DNA from: Umbilicaria muhlenbergii
Taxonomy: Eukaryota; Ascomycota; Lecanoromycetes; Umbilicariales; Umbilicariaceae
Length of the DNA: 64,000 nt
Assembly: GCA_000611775.1 (NCBI GenBank)
Contig: KK106981.1
Location: forward strand, 3,338,672-3,402,671
Direction: 5' to 3'
Below the pieces are notes generated by a model, which was not told the origin of the DNA, did not search any database, and saw nothing but the letters and a program-made list of their open reading frames with translations. The position numbers and the translations under genes are program-made. This document shows positions 1 through 12,797 of the stretch, one piece after another (the first letter of the stretch is position 1; the number at the start of each line of letters is the position of its first letter).

Positions 1-2839
1 CTTGTAGGCGGGCTTGATTCCTCCATTGTATGCATATTCTTTGGTCTTCTTCTCTTCTTCCGCCTCCATCTTCAGCCATTTGAGAGGGTTAAAATTATCG
101 ACAATTGATTCCCTTTCCCCTGGTGGTATCGGCTTCTTTGCGCCGAAGAAAGCAGACGGGCTGGGAGCGCGAGAAATTGGATGAGTGTTGCTAGCCGACC
201 GAGGACTCGAAGTGCCACTTGGATTACCAGTGGGTTTGAAAGAATTTGCTGCCGGATTTGGTCTGAACTCCATAGCCTTTACATTGAACTTGGCAGATAC
301 TGAAGAAGTGGGACTGAGCATATTACCAGACCTTTGCGGGCTGGGAATTAGAGAAGCAGTACCGGCTGGTTTCTTCGGCGGCATTCGAGAGTCTTGGATC
401 GGTAAGGGAGTTGGTATGGACACTGCGATCCCAGCTTTGTGCTGCTGGTGGCTGTTAGCCAAGCGGTGGCTCAAAAGACGACTATCAGTTCCGGAAGGAT
501 TCATGGGGCCATTGCGCTGGCGTGATGTTTGTGTGGCCTGTGGACCTGTTGGTGGAAGCCCTTGAGGACCCCGTGGGTAATTCTGACGTTCACTAGTGGC
601 CGAAGAGGGTGTGTTGTCTTCATACCGAGCAGCAGAAAGTGGTTTCTGTGCTTTTGAATCATTCGTGCTGGCAGCAGATTTGGAAGGTGTTAACGAAGCC
701 TGTTCGGCATTGCGCTGTGCTCTCTCCATAATCTCCTCCTGCTTAGATTTGTCTTTTGCGAGGATAGGGACCAGGTCTTTTGGTACAGGGGTTAGGAGCT
801 TGAAGTTCTTGGAAAATTTCACCAAGTCATTGAATCTGACCGCCTTATCTTTCGACACTCGGTTGCGGTGATGGTCCTGAACTTTCATCTTCTCGGTGCT
901 TGCAAACTGGCGGAACGAATCTAGAACTGCTGTTTCCACGTTGGGCGTGCCATTGAAGGTATCGTTCTTCCGGCCAGATGATGCGACAACACTGGAGAGT
1001 GGTACCTTGGTCGCGACAGACGGAATTGCAGCCTTGGTGATGGTTTCGTTGGTCACCGGGACGATACTGGCAGCTTCCTTTGATGGTTCTGGTGGAGGAT
1101 TGGGCTCTTTGGTAGTAGTATCCGCAGCGACTTCCACTTGATTCGAGATTGCCTTGCGTGGCTCTTGCACTTTGCTGTCCGGACGAGCGATTTGCGAAGA
1201 TATGATGGCGGGGTCGACAGGAGCACCAGGGACGGTGGGCTGACCAGTCGGGGCTCGTCTAGCTGGTGGCGTGTATTTGTTTTGCTGATTGGACTGCAAA
1301 GGTGGGTACTCTGCTCCATTCCGGCGTACCCCACTATATCTGCCCAATTCTTAGTACATCTGTCAATAATTTTCATCGAAAGACTTACTTCTCTTCTTCA
1401 TCCAATCCGTCATCTTCGACGGTCAAGTTCCGTTCTTCCCTCATGTGAGTATTCGTAGCGGATCCCGCATCAATCTCCTGCGCGATTTTTTCAGCTGCAG
1501 CCAATCGCTGCCGATACTGCGGATTTTGCTTGTCGATACGAGTGGTGTAGATGTTCTCGTCGTAGTCACTCTTCAATCCAAACAGCTGCGAATTTGCCTC
1601 AAATTGATCCCATGAACCGCTCCCAGTCGTGTCCGCTTCGAGAGACAGATCAACATCTGTATCTGCAGCAGATGGTTGCCAACGTTGCAGACTCCGCTCG
1701 CGGAAGGCAAGATTGCCAGAAATATCCGCATCTGTACGAAACGAGGTCGTGGCGCCTGCCACCGTCAGCATCCTTGACCAGCTCAAGGGGCCCAAAGTAG
1801 AAACATACCGTTTTGTGCCCTGTCCTGAAGATTGAACGACACATCCTTGACAGCAAGATCAATGACATCCTTGGCATCGAACGACATAGCATGGTCTTCT
1901 CCAGAGCCGATATATTCGACTTCGGAGTTTATCACACCGTTGCTCTCAGCCTCACTACCTAACTTGACTCGCCGGACCATTTTGAGGAGATAAGTTGATT
2001 CGTTGTTCTCCATTGCGCAACTCGCAAATATTCCTGAGAAAGTATCGCCGTTCTTTACTGTAACAGTTGCCTGAAGGCCCTTTGATGGAAGTAAGTAATA
2101 GTGCCAGGTAACAATGACGTACTTGTGAAACACTTACAACGATGTTCGCAAGCAGAAATAGCAATCGGTCGTTGGCATGCCTATCTGGGGTACTGGTTTC
2201 CGGTGGAGGCATGCTTCTCTGAGTAGAAGGCTTGGAATGACCGCCCACGCCGTTCGGTTGAGAAGGGGTGGTGGACCTCTGGGTGATGGGGTTCATGCCA
2301 GATGTCCAGGCTTTCTGAGGCGGATTGCGTCTGCAAACAGTTGGAAGTGATACCAGTTAGCTTTCAACTTTCTCATGAGCACAGTAAAAGAAAGGCGGGG
2401 AAGATGGCCATGTGAAGTGACGATTGTCGTCGATGAAGTAGCGAATGGGCGGAAGCTGGCTCATCAGGAAGGGTATAATCGTTCACAAGCTCGTCACCTC
2501 CACCGATATATGCTTGTCATTTATCATTGATGATTTGAGTGTTGACCAGAGATGTGGTTCTAGGTAACAAGCTCCACCAGAGCAGGTGTGGGTGCGGGTA
2601 TGGGTGTGGGTGCGGAGAGGTAGGGTGTGGCTTTCCAATGCAGTGAATGCCGTGAGTGCAGCATGCTCACGCTCGTACCTTTGCTGATTATCCCCGCCAT
2701 TGTCGACCTGGCGGCGATTTCCATCGATCGACTTGTTGCCAAAGGCACCCTTGGACTGTTGTCTCCTGGACGCCGCCAATGGAGTGCTGGAGGGATTGCC
2801 TTCGTTGACTGTGGCTCCATTAACCGCCGTGGTCGCCAT
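1..2839 (-). CDS. PBP1: Ataxin-2 / Pbp1 homologue, partial at the left edge
   Basis: Poly(A)-binding-protein-binding protein, an RNA-binding regulator of mRNA polyadenylation, translation and stress granules. I read exons 2839-2679, 2330-2138, 2079-1809, 1755-1389 and 1339 to beyond base 1; the phases agree throughout and give 777 codons inside the window. The ATG at 2839 is the first ATG in the frame; the only upstream candidate is a TTG. Exons 2-3 encode the Lsm-like Ataxin-2 N-terminal domain (RLLFLLANIV then GLQATVTVKNGDTFSGIF, ending in a DVIDLAVKDV stretch). Exon 4 encodes the LsmAD region (FRTDADISG, QLFGLKSDYDENIYTT). The rest is long, Pro/Ser/Thr-rich and probably disordered, and ends near a basic/acidic NPLKWLKMEAEEEKK stretch typical of the Pbp1 C terminus, so little should be missing. 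Intron 1 is unusually long for this window (348 nt, 2678-2331). Confidence 0.93.
2586..2630. repeat. GT/GGGTG-rich simple repeat inside PBP1 intron 1
   Basis: A run of imperfect GTGGGTGCGGGTAT units lies in the first PBP1 intron. On the transcribed strand it reads as CCCACAC/CCCGCAC. It helps explain why this intron is 348 nt when the others here are 50-70 nt. The units are not regular enough to be telomeric repeats. Confidence 0.6.
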
Positions 2840-3736
2840 TTGAGACGTCGTCAAGCTGGCCTCGCCAACGAGCGCGGGCGAGAGATGGGTCTCCGGATGG
2901 TGTGCTTAACGACGTCGCACAAACTGCTGGGAGACAGGATTGCGTGCCTCGTACAGCGAATTCGTCGAGTATGCGAGCTCCCGTTCAGGCCTGGGATACT
3001 GGCACGTACTGGGAAGGGGATGGTGGAGGTTAATTTGCTACCTGTGCTAGGAAAGTGGTGGACCCGTCGAAAGAGGGAGCTAAGAGTGGCACTAATTTCG
3101 CACGGCGATTCTAGCGCTCCACCTTTACCAGGCCTGGCAGCTGAGGCAGCCTGCTTGGAGCCGCAACGGGGGAAGTGGCCGTTGGCGAATGGCTAAGCTT
3201 TGACAGGGAAAGAAGAAAGAGGGAGAGGGAGAGAGATGCGACTGTTAATGTTGATGTTGATGGTGATGACGACCAGGCTGGCCGTGATTGTTTAGTGACG
3301 GGATCTGCCAGGGTGGAGGTGAAGAGGGGTCAGTCAGAAGAGCAAGGACACGATTGAATTCCCAGCCTCTTCCAGCTTTCTGTGTGCGGTGTGCGGTGTG
3401 CGGTGTGCTGTGTGCTGTGGCCACAGTGAATTCGGCTCCGCTTGTCGCACAGAGCACTAGGAGAAAAAGCGGGAGGCGAATTTCGTAGCGCCGCTGGAAG
3501 CGGACTAGCGCCGACAGCCGAGCGCCAAGAGCTCGTGCGGGAGAAGCCGTGTTCCCCAGTGCCCCGTCCAGCCTGAGGCCCATCCGAATCCAGCCATTCC
3601 GCTTTGGTCATCCTGTCAATCGCTTTCATGGCAGCAAGACGAGCACCGGTCGGTGTCTGCTCCAGCAGCTGAGCATTCCTCAAAGGCTTCAGGCGCCACA
3701 GCACACTCACCGATCCCGCTGGGGCTGTGATGAGCC
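2840..3736. promoter_or_regulatory. Divergent intergenic region between PBP1 and BUD6
   Basis: About 900 bp separate the two divergent start codons. Open frames cross it on both strands, but they start at non-ATG codons, overlap each other and show no recognisable domain. I read it as two promoters plus 5' UTRs. It contains one short heptamer repeat (listed separately) and an AG-rich stretch near 3205-3240. Confidence 0.5.
3382..3416. repeat. Heptamer tandem repeat, GTGTGCG-type, five units
   Basis: Five consecutive 7-base units, three GTGTGCG then two GTGTGCT, directly visible in the PBP1-BUD6 intergenic region. Such minisatellites commonly vary in length between strains; function unknown. 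Confidence 0.75.
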
Positions 3737-6700
3737 ATGCAAGCCATGCAAAATGCACAGAGGTCGGCGCAGCGAAGGCCCCCCGGCATCGACACAAGTC
3801 CCCCATCAAACCCCCCTCCGCCGGTGAGCAGTGGCGTGAGTCCCACACAAGGCGGTCCTGGACCTCGAACTTCCTCGGGCTCGGCACGATCCTCGGCATA
3901 CCGTCGTCAGAATGTAGGTATCTCCGTCAGAGATGCTACCGTACGTACATATATCGCTTAGAGGGCTGACCCGTGACGTCTAGCCGTCTCAGCAACTCTC
4001 TCAGATTGAGAAGAGTGTCACCCACCTCCTCATAGCGACAAAGCAATTGCTCGAGACACTGACGCAATGGTCTCGACATACCGCGACGGAGGCAGAGGTA
4101 TCTGATGTCTATGTCCGTCTTGGGTACGAGTTCAACATCGCTTGCCGTGCCTTTACTGCCATAGGCGTCGAGACTGCAGACCTTGGGCCCGTGCCAGACC
4201 TACTACGCTCTATCCTCGAGGATACCTTGAGTCAAGAAGCCAGCCCTGCCAGCTTGGATAAGTTTCTACCTCGTATTCGAGACATCATCATCAACCTGCT
4301 CCATGGCCTGAAAAGGAAGCAACAAAGATTACGGTCGAGGCAGGCGAAAGATACCGGTTCAGGCAGTGGTTCCTTCGCGGCAAGACAAGGCAGTGTTGGG
4401 AGTACAGGCAGCGCGGAGACTGGCATAACCCACCTGTTGGAGGATACACCATCGTCACAAAGGCAAAGTGGGGCATCAACAGATCGACGGTATGGCAGTG
4501 GAGGTAGTGCTCCCGTTGGGTCCGACAATGGGGCGCCGCCCCGTGGCTCATCCAAGCAAAATGGTGTCACCACTCCCGCACGCCAGGACAGCGGTAGCAA
4601 CAGGGTACCAAATGACGGCCGAAACCCAAATCGAGAAGCTGAACGCTCTATTCCTAGTTCGAATTCTGGTTCGTCAATGTCAAGCAACACGATGCAGAAC
4701 ATTCCTGTCCTTGCACCATTCCCCGAAGCAGACAACACGTCTTCTCAGCGAGAGCGGCCGCCACCAAACGCCAGTGTACCACTCCCTCCTCCACCACAGC
4801 CGCGACAACAGGATGCCCTTGCCGCACTTCAGAGAGGCCCTGATCTCGAAAGACGCGCTTCGAGAAGATATTCGGCATACCAGATCTCAAAACACCTCGG
4901 AGCGTCGCCGAATGGCGTTCCCATGCTTCCCCCAGCTCAGAACTCGCCTGTTCCAAACAGAGGCAAAGATGTTCGCGAGTCTCTCAATGCTGTACGAACT
5001 CGCGGATCCACGTTGCATAGCCGGCAACGATCAAACAATCGTCTCGTCGACTCGTCGCCGACTCGAAGTAATAATGTCTCACAGCGGATTTCAGAGGAAA
5101 GTAGCCAGAGTAGTGAAGCACCTATTATCAAACCTCCACCCGAACCAGAACCATACGACAGTCCCACCACGAAAACCCCAGAGGACAAGTTGCGGCAATC
5201 CCACGTGGATTTCAACGGCAACGACAAACCCATCGTTGGTGCCACGTTGAGCGGACCGCCTGTCAATGAGGCGGAGGGGATCTATAATACTACAGAGGAT
5301 GAAATTTTAGCATCAAGAAAACTTTCACCCAGTGAGACTTCCAATTGCCTGCCTGGTTCCGAATCACCAAACCGAGTCGATCAAGCTGTAGCATCTGGCG
5401 AACCGCAGGCTCAACAGTTCATACCAGAGCAGTCACCGCAACCCGGCAAGGAACTCACTTTGTTTTTGCAATACAAATCAAAGATCAAGAAGTTTGTCCT
5501 TCCAGACGGTCTAAGTGATCTTTCTATTGCTAGACTGCAACTTGCATTCATTGAGAAGTTTGCCTGGAACACTCACAGCAACGGCAACGACCTTCCCGAA
5601 ATCTACATACAAGATCCTGTGTCTGGCGTCCGCCATGAATTGGAGGATCTCTCGGATGTGAAAGATCGATCGGTTCTAGTACTGAATATTGAGGTTTTGG
5701 ATGAAGTCAAGAAACATATCGATGAGGGCCTTGGCGGCCTCCGACGAATGGTCGAAGGCGTTCGAGCTGTCGTCGACGGACAGCAGTCAGCTATACAGCG
5801 AGTGGCTGACAAGCAGCAAGAAACCGCCAAAGACATGGCTCGTTTTGCCACCACTCCGTTGCCGCCAGCTATTCGATCAGTCTCGGCCGAAACACCGAGA
5901 TCTAGTACTACTCGCTCATCAACTTCGTCGGTAGGCACATCACAACAGCTTTCTGAGATTAGGTCACTCCGCCGCGACCTTGCAGTCGTCCGCCAAACCT
6001 ATTCAACCTTCGTCTCCGACATTAACGCTTCGATGTCTGAGGTCCGTACCAAAGCTTCGTCTGTCAAGACTGTCGCCCTTGATACTTCCCTTCCTTCGCT
6101 AGATAACTCTACAGGCCGGGCGTACGTCAATGCGGGCAAGAAAACCCTCGCTGAAGAGTCCGAAAAGATTGTCAATCGTGTTGATGACCTTCAAGACCTT
6201 GTTGAAGACCTCCGCAAGGATGTTGTAACCCGAGGTGTGCGTCCTCTGCCCCGGCAACTGGAGACTGTCAGCAAGGATATCAGTGTCGCCACTGCTGAGC
6301 TGAAGAAGATGCAAGAATATTTGAAGAGAGAAAAGCCGGTGTGGACGAAGATATGGGAGAAAGAGCTAGAGCTTGTTTGCACGGATAGGGATCTATTGAC
6401 TATGCAAGAAGAGCTGGCTGCAGATCTCGAGGACGACCTTGAGAAGGCTACTCAGACTTTCGCATTGGTCGAACAGGCTACAAAACAACAGAATCTGGGC
6501 CCCAGTCAAGGCCCTGCTGTACAGCTACGAAGTACCTCGCGAGGCATGAGCACCATTGGTGCCGACAACGACGTTGACCCAATGAAGGCTAAAGATGGTG
6601 TCTTGGGTGAAGTCAGAGCACTGCAGCCAAACCATGAGACAAGACTCGAAGCCATCGAGCGCGCCGAGAAGCTGAGGCAGAAAGAACTCGAAGAACGACG

Positions 6701-7016
6701 CGATGGCGAATTCAAGAAAGAGCTGGGTAGCTTCGTGGAAGAAGGCAAACTCAAGAAGAGTGGAGGAGTGGAGGAGGCTGAGCGGTTACGCAAGGCCAAA
6801 GACGAACGTAACCGGCGTACAGCGTGGGAGACGCAGCAAGACAGGTCGGCGGGCAAAGGGAAGGGAGTAGAAACATCCACGGCGGCTGAGGAGGTTGAGG
6901 AGACATCTACGCCGGATGAGAGATCGACGACGCCGGAGCCAGATTTCGCGGAAGCACAGGAGCGGCCAGGTGATGAGCCGGAGGCGAAGACTCCTGATGA
7001 CGGTACGATATACTAG
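3737..7016 (+). CDS. BUD6: Bud6/Aip3 actin-interacting polarity factor
   Basis: Bud6 binds actin and formins and promotes actin-cable nucleation at growth sites; in filamentous fungi it marks hyphal tips and septa. Two exons, 3737-3913 and 3984-7016, joined across a 70-nt phase-0 intron (GTAGGT..CTAG with a GCTGAC branch site), give 1,069 aa. The N terminus after the splice (SQIEKSVTHLLIATKQLLE, then TLTQWSRHTATEAEVSDVYV) is the classic Aip3 start. A low-complexity Ser/Pro/Gln middle follows (about residues 130-460). The conserved C-terminal AIP3 core begins near LTLFLQYKSKIKKFVLPDG and continues as long coiled coil through about residue 900. The tail is Lys/Glu-rich. The start is the first in-frame ATG; a second ATG lies three codons downstream, and an additional upstream exon cannot be excluded. 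Confidence 0.93.
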
Positions 7017-8156
7017 AATAGGTTCCTATATGCTTTTAGCTGACCAACGTCGTAGGCTCATCAGTCAAGCGTACGTCCTGGCTCCCAGCTATCTTTTCCA
7101 GCTGATGACAGACGCCAAATCCCTTCACCGAGCAATTGGTTGGTCGGTGCTTGTAGCATTCTTGAACGATAACGACCCATAGTCTCGCTTCAATGACAGG
7201 CGTTGGTACCCAGTACAGCGTCGGGCAACAACCCTGATCACGCGTTCACGATTTCCTATATGGATCTGGTTTTGCGCTTCCCTTCTAGGCTTGTTGTCCT
7301 GCGGTGCTTGTAGCATTCTACAGCGGGAGGTAGTCTCGTCTTGGAGCAAGGGTGCAAGCATTGATACCCTGATTAATTGGGTAAAGTCCCCACTTCGGGT
7401 CGACAGCAGATCTAGTTTTTAATCTAGGCGGGGCATTTCGCTACATAGAAATGTATCCTACTTGTTCTTCACATCAGTTCGTTCATAACATATAATACCA
7501 CTAAAACATGTGTCCTGCTCTGGGGTATGACTACGCCCCAACTCATGCTCAAGGCATCGCCTTGCACTCTACCATTAGTCAATATCATGCCATGAAGGTG
7601 CCTCAGGTAGGGCTGAGCCTGCGACAAATTACTTGGCTCGCTACATCCGTACCACGGCTTGAGCAATAGGCTCTGCTCCCCAGACTATATTTGCCCCAAG
7701 CATACAACTTAGAATCAGGAGATTTCTTGCTTCTATGCATAAGGGTTGCAGAATTAAGCCTTCCTCAGACAAGGGTGGGCTTGTTACCGATCATTGCGTA
7801 CTGGGAGTAGACAAATCAAGCGGGATCAAACATGCCACCTCCAGCCATCTTGATTCGATCCTGTTTGTCGTCACCACAGTACCAGCCATCCTGCGCAGGT
7901 AATGAGACGACTGTCGCAACATTTAACATTTAACAACAATGATTGATCGCATGCTATTCTTTATACGATTCTATGTTAATGATTACTAGATAGTTCTGCA
8001 ACCATTGTACATTTATTTAATAGGCATAGCAATATCGCAAAGCTATATTCAAAGCTGCGAGCCGCGAAAGCGAACAACACCATTTGAGGACCTTGAGCGA
8101 GCTGACTCAGTGTCAAATCGATAGTGTCCTGAACGCCGGCTTTGAATTTTGCCTCG
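7017..8156. other. Intergenic region downstream of BUD6 with an 18-bp direct repeat
   Basis: No convincing gene in 1.1 kb. The only structure I see is an exact 18-bp direct repeat, CGGTGCTTGTAGCATTCT, at 7145-7162 and 7302-7319, each next to pyrimidine-rich sequence. The right part is AT-rich (7920-8040) and presumably holds the promoter of the next gene. Confidence 0.5.
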
Positions 8157-9924
8157 ATGCACAGCTTATCTTTGCTCTCTTTACCCGCCTCGCTGCTCCT
8201 ACTCATCTCAAGTCTTCCAGCGCGAACCACCGCCACCGAACCACAATGGCCATACAACCTACCGCCGCATCTCAAATACTTCCCCGAAGACGAGCACCTG
8301 GTGCGGAGGAATGTGGAGATACAGCAAAGACTTGCGGGGCGTCAGCCGGCTGGAGTGCGAAAGATGAGCGATGATGAGGGCGAGATGTTTTTCATGGAAT
8401 ACTGGCAGTTTGACCCCGGGGAGGATGCGCAATTAATGGAGGGCCAGGGAAATCAAGTATTGAAAAAAAGCATTTCGCCGTTGCGAATGCCAGGGACACA
8501 TGGGATGGACAACGTTGCTGAGCAATGGGCGAATGCTTCGATACCACACCCACCACTACCACCATTCCCTCTGCACCACGACAAGCAAGAAAAGATCCAC
8601 CCCCTTATCGGCTGGTCTCCACTCTCTCGTCGAGGACTCTTCTCTAACCACGCAAAGAGAAACTTCCAATGCCCTACCGGTACATCCGCTTGTACCTCGA
8701 TCAACCGACCGGACAGCTGCTGCGCAACGGGCGAGACATGCCAGATCATCACCAACACTGGACTGGGCGACGTCGGTTGCTGTGGGCAAGGCTTGACATG
8801 CTCGGGAGCGGTATCGAACTGCAGTCCGGGTAATACACCATGTCCCAGCGCTCAGGGAGGTGGATGTTGCATACCGGGGTTCGCATGCGTGGACGTTGGT
8901 TGTAAGGACTATGCATCCCCAATACCAGTCCATGTTGTATACTAACATTCTCACTCCAGGCGCATTAAGTTCCACGGCCGTCGTCGTCATCATCCCCACG
9001 ACCGCCACTCCAACATCCACCAGTACTTCCACCCCGATCCAAGTCGTAACCACGACCGTGGTCGTCGCGCCAGCACTCCCCTCCACTACCTCTACCTCCA
9101 CCTCCACTCCCACCCCAACTCCCTCCACCAGTACAACCACCATCATCGTCCCTCCCTCCACCTCGACTTCAACTTCAAACCCACCCCCACCACCCTCCAC
9201 CAGCACCACCACCGTCACCATAACCTCCACCCCCTCCTCCACCCCCGCAACCTGTTCCCCAGCCTACACCTCCTGCCCCGCCTCCCTCGGCGGCGGCTGC
9301 TGCCCCACAACCATGTCCTGCGGCACCTCGACCTCCTGCCTCCCCACCACGACAATCGCAGCCGGCGCCCCCGTGCGCCCCACCTCCGCCGCCACCACAA
9401 CCCTCACATCCCAAGCCACCAGCACCGGCACCGTCTGCCCCACGGGGTTCTACATGTGCAGCGCTTACTACCCCGGCGGCTGCTGCCGCGTCGGCCGCGA
9501 CTGCTCCTCTACATCCTGCCCGACCTCCACCTCCACCGTCGTCGTCAACAGCAATGGCGTTACTGTAGTCGCCCCTACGGGTTCTGGCGTCGCCGCCGCA
9601 TCTACTGTTTCCGCTGGTGACGCCACAACAGCAACCGTGACAGACACTGCTGCGACTGTGGTGGCTAGCACGACCACCGTCGTGGCGGGGGCCGTGAACG
9701 CGGGGACTTGCGCGCAGGGGTGGTTCAGCTGCGCGGCGAGTGTGGGGGGTGGGTGTTGTCCTAGTGGGTATGCTTGTGGGACGAGTTGTACGGCGGGGGT
9801 GAGTGGGGTGGCGGATGTGGGGAAGGGGGCGGCGTCTGGGGCGGGGAGGGGGGTTGTAGGGGGGGTGGGGTGGGTTGCGGGTTTGGTAGGAGTGGGATGG
9901 GTGGTGGGGATGGAGTGGTTGTGA
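8157..9924 (+). CDS. GPI-anchored-type secreted protein with five Cys modules
   Basis: Predicted cell-surface protein of 569 aa from two exons, 8157-8901 and 8960-9924. The 58-nt intron has an ACTAAC branch site. The start is the first ATG in the frame; an upstream TTG is not a credible start. Residues 1-25 are a signal peptide (LLLLISSLPARTTA). The C terminus is a hydrophobic Gly/Val tail of the GPI-attachment type. Between them lie five copies of a module of the form C-x(6)-C-x(6-7)-G-G-C-C-x(4-5)-C, for example CPASLGGGCCPTTMSC and CAASVGGGCCPSGYAC, separated by Ser/Thr/Pro-rich linkers likely to be O-glycosylated. Similar Cys/Thr-rich GPI proteins are widespread and unstudied in Pezizomycotina. 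The 3' end is extremely G-rich. The gene shares its module with the gene at 13504. Role unknown; wall structure or host/microbe interface is inference. Confidence 0.85.
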
Positions 9925-10539
9925 GGATTGGAAGAGTGGGGGAGAGGAAAGGAGAGGAGGGGGGATTTAGGGGAGGCGAGGGAATAAAAGAGGGAAAGAG
10001 GGCGTGAGGCGTAGGTCAGGCGTGAGTGAAGGGGGAGTTAAGTGGATGCATTACGGCGACGGATATAGGAAGCGATGAATATAGGAAGGGAAGGCGCGTT
10101 GGGATCTAGCGGTGTCGAGATCTGCATTTGCATCTACGTTTACATCTCTATCTGAGGATCAATTGATATCATTTGTAATTATGAAATTATTCCATACAAC
10201 TAGAAACGCATTGTATGCGAAGGTTTCCCGGGCTCGAACTCGTTCTGTTGCTCATGACCTACTGCTACTTGCTAGTTCGGAGGTGTATGTACATCTTGTA
10301 TGATGTTTTTGAGCTGTTGTCATAGAGTATCAAGGAGTTTTACGAAGGGCTCAGGTCTAAGGACGTCATCAAAGCGGAATCCGGGGAGAAGGACCTCGGC
10401 ACATTTTTAGCCCTTCTCGACCTTCTCCCCACATACAGCTACGAGAGAACCTTCCTCCCCTGTAGATAATTTTCTTCTCTGCTCGAGGAGATCCTCATAA
10501 ATCCATCGAGCAATATCGTTGTTGACATTCAAAGACCCA
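9925..10539. other. Intergenic region, G-rich then AT-rich
   Basis: The first 100 bases continue the G-rich composition of the preceding gene's 3' end (GGGGAGGGG runs). The remainder is ordinary intergenic DNA and holds the promoter and 5' UTR of the acyl-CoA oxidase gene. No gene seen. Confidence 0.5.
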
Positions 10540-12797
10540 ATGGCTCCAACTCCGTCATGGGTGAAAGCTCTCAAACCCTCAGGCCCGCAGGGTTCCGAGC
10601 TCCTCAAGCAGGAACGAGATCAATCCAACGTTCCTGTTGAGAAGCTTGCCAACTTCCTTTTCACTAAGGAGTTTCTCGACCGGCAAACCAAGATAGTGGA
10701 TATTCTCAAGTCCGAGAAGGTCTTCGACAAGTCCCAAAACTACTTTGCTGGCAGAGTTGAAAGATTCCAAACTGCGTTGGCGCGGGCAAAGCGGTTGCAG
10801 CAACTCACGGTTAAGCACCAATGGACCAAAGACGAATACCAGATGGCTGCAGAGCTCATAAGCGAGCCAGGGCCGTATGGGCTGCATGTCAGCATGTTCT
10901 TGGTGTGTCCTATTTGAGCAAGTTTAGTGGTCGAAGAATATAACTGACCCGTGCTATAGATTACTCTTCGTGATCAGGGTACTCCCGAGCAACATAAACT
11001 CTTCCTCGAAAAGGCCGAGAAGTACGAGATCATTGGATGTTACGCCCAAACAGAACTAGGACATGGCTCCAACGTGCGAGGCTTGGAGACAACCGCAACA
11101 TGGAGCCCTGAGGACAAGACATTCATTCTCCACTCGCCGCATCTCACAGCATCGAAGTGGTGGATTGGTTCTATGGGTCGAACTGCGAATCATGCCGTGG
11201 TCATGGCACAATTGATCATTGGCGGAAAGTCGTACGGGCCACATCCATTTGTGGTCCAGATTCGAGACTTGAAGACCCATGAGCCGTTGGAAAACATCTA
11301 CGTTGGTGACATAGGCCCAAAGTTCGGATACAAGTAGGTTACTGTGAAAAGTGAGTCAAAGGAACTAGCTAATATGGTTCACAGTACCATGGACAATGGA
11401 TACTTGTTGTTGAACAAAGTCAAGATTCCTCATGTCAACATGCTTGCCAAATTCTCAGGTGTCGATCCAAATACCGGCAAGTATGTGAAACCTGCATCAG
11501 CATCGCTGGTGTATGGCACCTTGACTTGGGTACGATCGACTATCGTGCTCCAATCTGGAGGTGTCCTTGCCAGAGGTGTGACGATCGCCACGAGGTACGC
11601 AGCAGTACGCCGGCAATTCCAGGACCGAGATGCTAAAGAATGGGAGACTGGCGAGAATCAGGTTCTCAATTACACAATGGTGCAGATCAGACTGCTACCG
11701 TTGCTTGCCGCCACCTTTGCGCTACATTTCACCGGTCGTGGCATGATGGCTCTGTATCAAGAGAACCAGAAGAGAATGGCGGGTGACGCTGGCAAAGCGT
11801 CGTCAAGTAAACGAGGTGCTGGGCCTGAGGAACTTCACCCAGGGACTGACCTACTTGCTGATTTGCATGCTACATCTTGCGGCCTGAAGGCTCTCGCCAG
11901 TACCACCGCTGCTGAAGGACTTGAAGTCTGCCGAAGAGCGTGTGGTGGCCACGGTTACAGCAGCTTCAGCGGCATCGGTTCCTGGTACGCCGACTACCTA
12001 CCAACCACAACATGGGAGGGCGACAACTACATGTTGACGCAGCAAGTCGCTCGCTACGTAAGTATCCCCATACCAAAGCCTCCCCTCCTCCTACTAAACG
12101 CACCCAGCTCCTCAAATCCGCGCGCTCCGTCCTCTCCGGCGCCCCACCCACCAACGACACCACCCGCATCTTCCACACCTTCCTCTCACGCCGCGACATC
12201 GGCGCCGCCTTCGACATCCTCAGCCGTGACGAAGACATCGTCGCCGCCTTCGCCTGGCGCTCCGCCTTCCTCACCTTCGAGGCCCTTAAACACCGCGACG
12301 AGGACAAGCAGTCGTGGAACAGCCTCCTTGTTGACTTCTGGCGTCTTAGCACCGCCCAATCGCAATACCTCATCGTGAAAAACTTCTACGAGGCCCTCCG
12401 CACGGATCACATCGCCGCCGAACTCGACGAAGAGACCCTCGCGCTCATGCACAAGTTGTTTAGACTCTATGCGCTGCATACGCTCGAGCGCGAGGCGTCG
12501 GAGTTTTTCTCCAGCGCGGCCGTTACGGTCAGGCAGATCCAGCTGGCGCGGACGAAGGCGGTGATGAAGTTGTTGGAGGAGATTAGGCCGCATGCGGTTA
12601 GGCTTGTGGATGCGTGGCGGTTTCCGGATTGGCAGCTCGATAGCAGCTTGGGACGGTATGATGGGAAGGTTTATGAGGATTTGTTTCATAGGGCTAGTCA
12701 GCTGAATCCGCTGAATGCGTTGACGGTTGATCCGTACCCGGACAGTGAGGTGCTCGTTAAGAAGGATGAGAGGGTTAAAGGGGGGGCGAAGTTGTGA
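10540..12797 (+). CDS. Peroxisomal acyl-CoA oxidase
   Basis: FAD-dependent oxidase that introduces the trans-2 double bond into fatty acyl-CoA and produces hydrogen peroxide, the first step of peroxisomal beta-oxidation. Four exons, 10540-10902, 10960-11333, 11385-12057 and 12108-12797, separated by introns of 57, 51 and 50 nt, give 699 aa, the usual family length. The hallmark segment [18 protein letters not shown] contacts FAD and substrate. The middle domain includes [16 protein letters not shown]; the C-terminal half has [16 protein letters not shown] and [17 protein letters not shown], which spans the last splice. The protein ends in Ala-Lys-Leu, a type 1 peroxisomal targeting signal variant. 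The first ATG that gives the conserved N terminus ([18 protein letters not shown]) is at 10540. It lies between two Cys-module surface-protein genes with no evident functional link. Confidence 0.95.

Noticed and set aside
9175-9677. Gly/Ala- or Arg-rich minus-strand frames over the Cys-module gene
   Set aside because: Shadows of the Thr/Ser/Pro-rich coding strand.
10200-10260. GGGCTCGAACTCG, similar to a tRNA T-arm
   Set aside because: No matching acceptor, D-arm or anticodon stem around it; no tRNA cloverleaf can be drawn.
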